From Halanaeroarchaeum sulfurireducens (GTDB lineage Archaea > Halobacteriota > Halobacteria > Halobacteriales > Halobacteriaceae): a stretch of DNA of 64,000 bases. The translations under genes and the position numbers were made by a program. The notes below the pieces were generated by a model. That model was not told where the DNA came from, searched no databases, and worked only from the letters and a program-made list of their open reading frames with translations. The stretch lies in contig NZ_CP008874.1 of assembly GCF_001011115.1 (NCBI RefSeq), forward strand, positions 372,001 through 436,000. Direction: 5' to 3'. Positions within the stretch are counted from its first letter, which is position 1, and every line of letters starts with the position of its first letter. Shown here one piece after another: positions 61,303 to 64,000 of this stretch.

Positions 61303-63566
61303 GCGAATACATCACCAGACTCGACGAACGGACGGTCGAACGCATCGCCGCCGGCGAGGTCGTCGAGCGGCCCGCCTCCGTCGTCAAGGAACTCGTCGAG
61401 AACAGCCTCGACGCCGACGCGTCCCGGATCGACGTCGCGGTCACCGGCAACGGGACCGATCACATCGAGGTCGCTGACGACGGGCGGGGCATGTCCGCGG
61501 CCGACGTCCGTGCCGCCGTCCAGCAGCACACCACGAGCAAGATCGGCGACATCGATGACCTGACCGATGGCGTGGGGACCCTCGGCTTTCGCGGCGAGGC
61601 CCTCTACACCATCGGCGCCGTCGCCCGCATGACGGTCGCGAGTCGGCCCCGATCCGGAGACGGCGCCGGAACCGAACTGCGCATGGTCGGCGGCGAGATC
61701 GAATCGGTCGAACCGACCGGTCGGCCCCCCGGGACGACGGTCACCGTCGAGGACCTCTTTTTCAATACGCCCGCCCGCCGAAAGTATCTCAAGACCGACG
61801 CCACCGAGTTCGGCCACGTCAACCGCGTCGTCACGCGATACGCGCTGGCAAACCCGTCCGTCGCCGTTTCGCTCTCCCACGACGGGAACCGGGTCTTCGC
61901 CACGACCGGGCAGGGTGACCTCCGAGAGGCGATGCTCGCGGTCTACGGTCGCGACGTCGCCGAATCGATGATTTCCGTCGAGTACGAGGGCGCGGCGGCC
62001 GCGGTCGAGGGATACGTGAGCGATCCCGAGACCACGCGGAGCGCGCGAGAATACGTCTCCACCTACGTCAACGACCGGTACGTCCGCGACGGGGACCTGC
62101 GTGGTGCGATCGTCTCGGCGTACGGCACGCAGCTCGCCGCCGACCGCTACCCCTTTGCCGCCCTCTTCGTCGAGGTGCCGCCCGAGCGCGTGGACGTGAA
62201 CGTCCACCCCCGCAAGATGGAGGTACGCTTCGACGAGGAAGACGCCGTCTACGACGCGGTCGAATCCGCCGTCGAGGACGCCCTCCTCGACCACGGCCTC
62301 GTCCGAACCCGGGCGCCACGCGGTCGCTCCGCCCCCGAGGAGACGCCGGTCGAACCGGCGACCGAGGACGCTCACCCCTCCGACCCCGCGGAATCCGGGA
62401 CCGAGGGCGACGGCTCGACGACCGCGACCGGCCCGTCCGAGTCGGATCGGCAATCGGCTGGCGGTGCGGACGCCGATGAGCAGGAGCCGACCCCGGACGC
62501 CAGCGACGATACTTCCGACTCGGTTCAGGAAGCCTCCGATTCGGCTCAGGAAGCCCCCGACTCGGTTCAAGACTCCTCCGCAGCCGGGATCGCAGCCGAG
62601 TCGTCCCGGAACTCGACCGCCGACGAGCCGTCCCATGCTTCGACCGCCGACGAGCCGTCCCATGCTTCGACCGCCGACGAGCCGTCCCATGCTTCGACCG
62701 CCGACGAGCCGTCCCATGCTTCGACCGCCGACGAGCCGTCCCATGCTTCGACCGCCGACGAGCCGTCCCATGCTTCGACCGCCGACGAGTCGCATCGGGA
62801 ATCCACCGCCGTGGATCCCGATCGCAAGTTCGACGGGGCGCTCGACCAGCCATCCCTCACCGACGTCGAGGCGACCACGGGGACCGACGCCGGGACATCT
62901 CCGGAGACCGATGTCGGCCCAGCGACGGACACCGACGTCGAGGCAACCACGGACTTCGAGACGCTCCCGCCGCTTCGCGTCCTCGGGCAGCTTCAGGATA
63001 CCTACGTCGTCGCGGAATCGCCGGCGGGCCTGGTACTCGTCGACCAGCACGCCGCCGACGAGCGCATCAATTACGAGCGCCTCGCGAGTCGGTTGGCGAC
63101 CCGTCGCGACTCGCAGACGCTGGTCTCGCCGGTCGAAATCGAACTCACCGCCCACGAGGCGAGCGTCTTCGAGGCGGCACTCGACGAGGTGCGCGACCTC
63201 GGCTTCGAGGCGCGCCTGGACGGTCGCACCGCTCTCGTCGAGGCGGTTCCGGCGGTCCTGTCGGACGAACTGGACCCATCGCTCTTGCGGGACGTCCTGG
63301 CCGGCTTCCTCGAGCAGGACGGCCAGGACGTCGTGGATTCGGCCGCAGACGCCATCATCTCCGATCTGGCGTGCTATCCGTCGATCACGGGCAACACGTC
63401 GCTCTCAGACGGTGACGTCGTGTCGTTGCTCCAGCGCCTGGACGCCTGTGAGAATCCCTTCGCCTGTCCCCACGGACGCCCCACGCTCATCGAGTTCTCG
63501 GAAGAAGAACTCGAGGATCGATTTGAGCGCGACTACCCGGGCCATCAGGTGCGACGGCCTGAGTAG
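61299..63566 (+). CDS. mutL: DNA mismatch repair protein MutL with endonuclease motif
   Basis: A 755-residue MutL. The GHKL ATPase N-domain has EIVENSLDA-type (ELVENSLDADA), DDGRGMS and GFRGEAL motifs; the C-domain has the endonuclease motif DQHAADERINYE (about 581-592) and CPHGRP, so it nicks DNA itself, as expected in an organism without MutH. The linker (about 350-560) is long and contains six perfect 27-bp repeats. The start overlaps the mutS stop (ATGA). Confidence 0.96.
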   Translation: MSEYITRLDERTVERIAAGEVVERPASVVKELVENSLDADASRIDVAVTGNGTDHIEVADDGRGMSAADVRAAVQQHTTSKIGDIDDLTDGVGTLGFRGEALYTIGAVARMTVASRPRSGDGAGTELRMVGGEIESVEPTGRPPGTTVTVEDLFFNTPARRKYLKTDATEFGHVNRVVTRYALANPSVAVSLSHDGNRVFATTGQGDLREAMLAVYGRDVAESMISVEYEGAAAAVEGYVSDPETTRSAREYVSTYVNDRYVRDGDLRGAIVSAYGTQLAADRYPFAALFVEVPPERVDVNVHPRKMEVRFDEEDAVYDAVESAVEDALLDHGLVRTRAPRGRSAPEETPVEPATEDAHPSDPAESGTEGDGSTTATGPSESDRQSAGGADADEQEPTPDASDDTSDSVQEASDSAQEAPDSVQDSSAAGIAAESSRNSTADEPSHASTADEPSHASTADEPSHASTADEPSHASTADEPSHASTADEPSHASTADESHRESTAVDPDRKFDGALDQPSLTDVEATTGTDAGTSPETDVGPATDTDVEATTDFETLPPLRVLGQLQDTYVVAESPAGLVLVDQHAADERINYERLASRLATRRDSQTLVSPVEIELTAHEASVFEAALDEVRDLGFEARLDGRTALVEAVPAVLSDELDPSLLRDVLAGFLEQDGQDVVDSAADAIISDLACYPSITGNTSLSDGDVVSLLQRLDACENPFACPHGRPTLIEFSEEELEDRFERDYPGHQVRRPE
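62613..62798 (+). repeat. 27-bp perfect tandem repeat inside mutL
   Basis: Six identical copies starting at 62613, 62640, 62667, 62694, 62721 and 62748, then a partial copy at 62775. Each codes for nine residues (TADEPSHAS register) of the disordered linker. Complete identity suggests recent expansion. A less regular 24-bp repeat precedes it (about 62517-62580). Confidence 0.93.
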
Positions 63567-63635
63567 TTGCCGACGGCTGTGTAGCGGTCGGGGGAGGGGG
63601 TGGGGAGTGGGTTCGGTTGGAGAAACGACGTCTGG

Positions 63636-64000
63636 TCAGTCGATGGCGAACCCGTCGGCGTAGTCGATGTCCGCGAGGGAGTCGATCTCGGAATCCACAC
63701 CGCACACCGGGCAGTCGGGATTCTTGCGTATCTCGACCTCCTCGACGTCCATCCGCTCGGCATCGTAAAAGAGGAGCCGGCCGTCGAGGGAAGTTCCCGC
63801 ACCGACGATCCCCTTGATCGTCTCGGTGGCCTGGATGGTTCCGATAGTCCCGGGGACCGCGCTCATGATGCCCACGATGTCCTCCTCCGACTCCGGGTCC
63901 TCGGGCGGGGCCTCCGGGTAGAGACACCGGTAACAGGGCGAGTCCGCCGTGCCTTCGAACGTCGTGACCTGCCCCTCGAACTCGAAGACGGCCCCGTGGG
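63636..64000 (-). CDS. ubaA: UbaA/MoeB/ThiF-type E1-like enzyme, C-terminal part only
   Basis: The C-terminal 121 residues of an E1-like adenylyltransferase; the N-terminal half, with the ATP-binding site, lies beyond the right edge. The structural zinc site is visible: CYRCLYP and, later, CPVCG. Between them is the GIMSAVPGTIGTIQATETIKGIVGAG segment conserved in MoeB and ThiF. In haloarchaea UbaA adenylates SAMP ubiquitin-like modifiers and sulfur carriers. The stop is at 63636-63638. Confidence 0.93.
   Translation of the reverse strand, partial: HGAVFEFEGQVTTFEGTADSPCYRCLYPEAPPEDPESEEDIVGIMSAVPGTIGTIQATETIKGIVGAGTSLDGRLLFYDAERMDVEEVEIRKNPDCPVCGVDSEIDSLADIDYADGFAID

Overview
The window is chromosomal DNA of a halophilic archaeon (class Halobacteria). 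The evidence is high GC, acidic proteins, mostly leaderless genes with TATA boxes about 25 bp upstream, and archaeal core genes: ABCE1/RLI, Sec61beta, aIF1, a UbaA-type E1 and the F420 enzymes Fno, CofE and Mer. Genus is not decided; gene content resembles the Haloarculaceae (inference). Most of the window is ordinary core genome, interrupted by a few accessory patches.

Layout. 1-8.4 kb: two peptidases, a vapBC toxin-antitoxin pair with a palindromic operator, a PIN-ATPase-KH protein, an EMC6-like protein with RLI, and a Tat lipoprotein. 8.4-17.3 kb: an acetate island on the minus strand, with two acetyl-CoA synthetases, a DUF4212 plus sodium symporter pair, a universal stress protein, and a regulator with an integrase-like head, GAF, Bat and HTH_10 domains. 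17.4-31.3 kb: core genes, including archaemetzincin, Fno, thioredoxin, Sec61beta, HisE, two GTPases, DUF389, a Nudix-eIF2B fusion, cofE-mer, aIF1, DUF5809/5810 and RimI.

31.4-41.4 kb is patchy. It holds a TnpB-only IS605-type element, a 45-bp tandem repeat, MaoC and dUTPase genes, a hairpin-rich gene-free stretch, a 31-bp purine-rich minisatellite, a large beta-helix surface protein, a hairpin-rich leader before an MFS transporter, and a TauE/SafE transporter with a tiny partner. 41.4-51.6 kb: a PAS histidine kinase, small enzymes, tandem UspA proteins, a KhtTU-like antiporter pair, a probable CTAG methyltransferase and a beta-carbonic anhydrase.

51.6-55.8 kb is the clearest horizontally acquired segment. 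A copy of the tRNA-Phe 3' end at 52077 and the intact tRNA-Phe gene at 55765-55838 bound about 3.7 kb that carries a DUF234-type ATPase, mobile-element debris and an HTH-plus-partner gene pair, with no integrase. 55.9-64 kb: an NSS transporter, a PurM-like protein, mutS-mutL (both with in-frame tandem repeats) and a truncated ubaA at the right edge.
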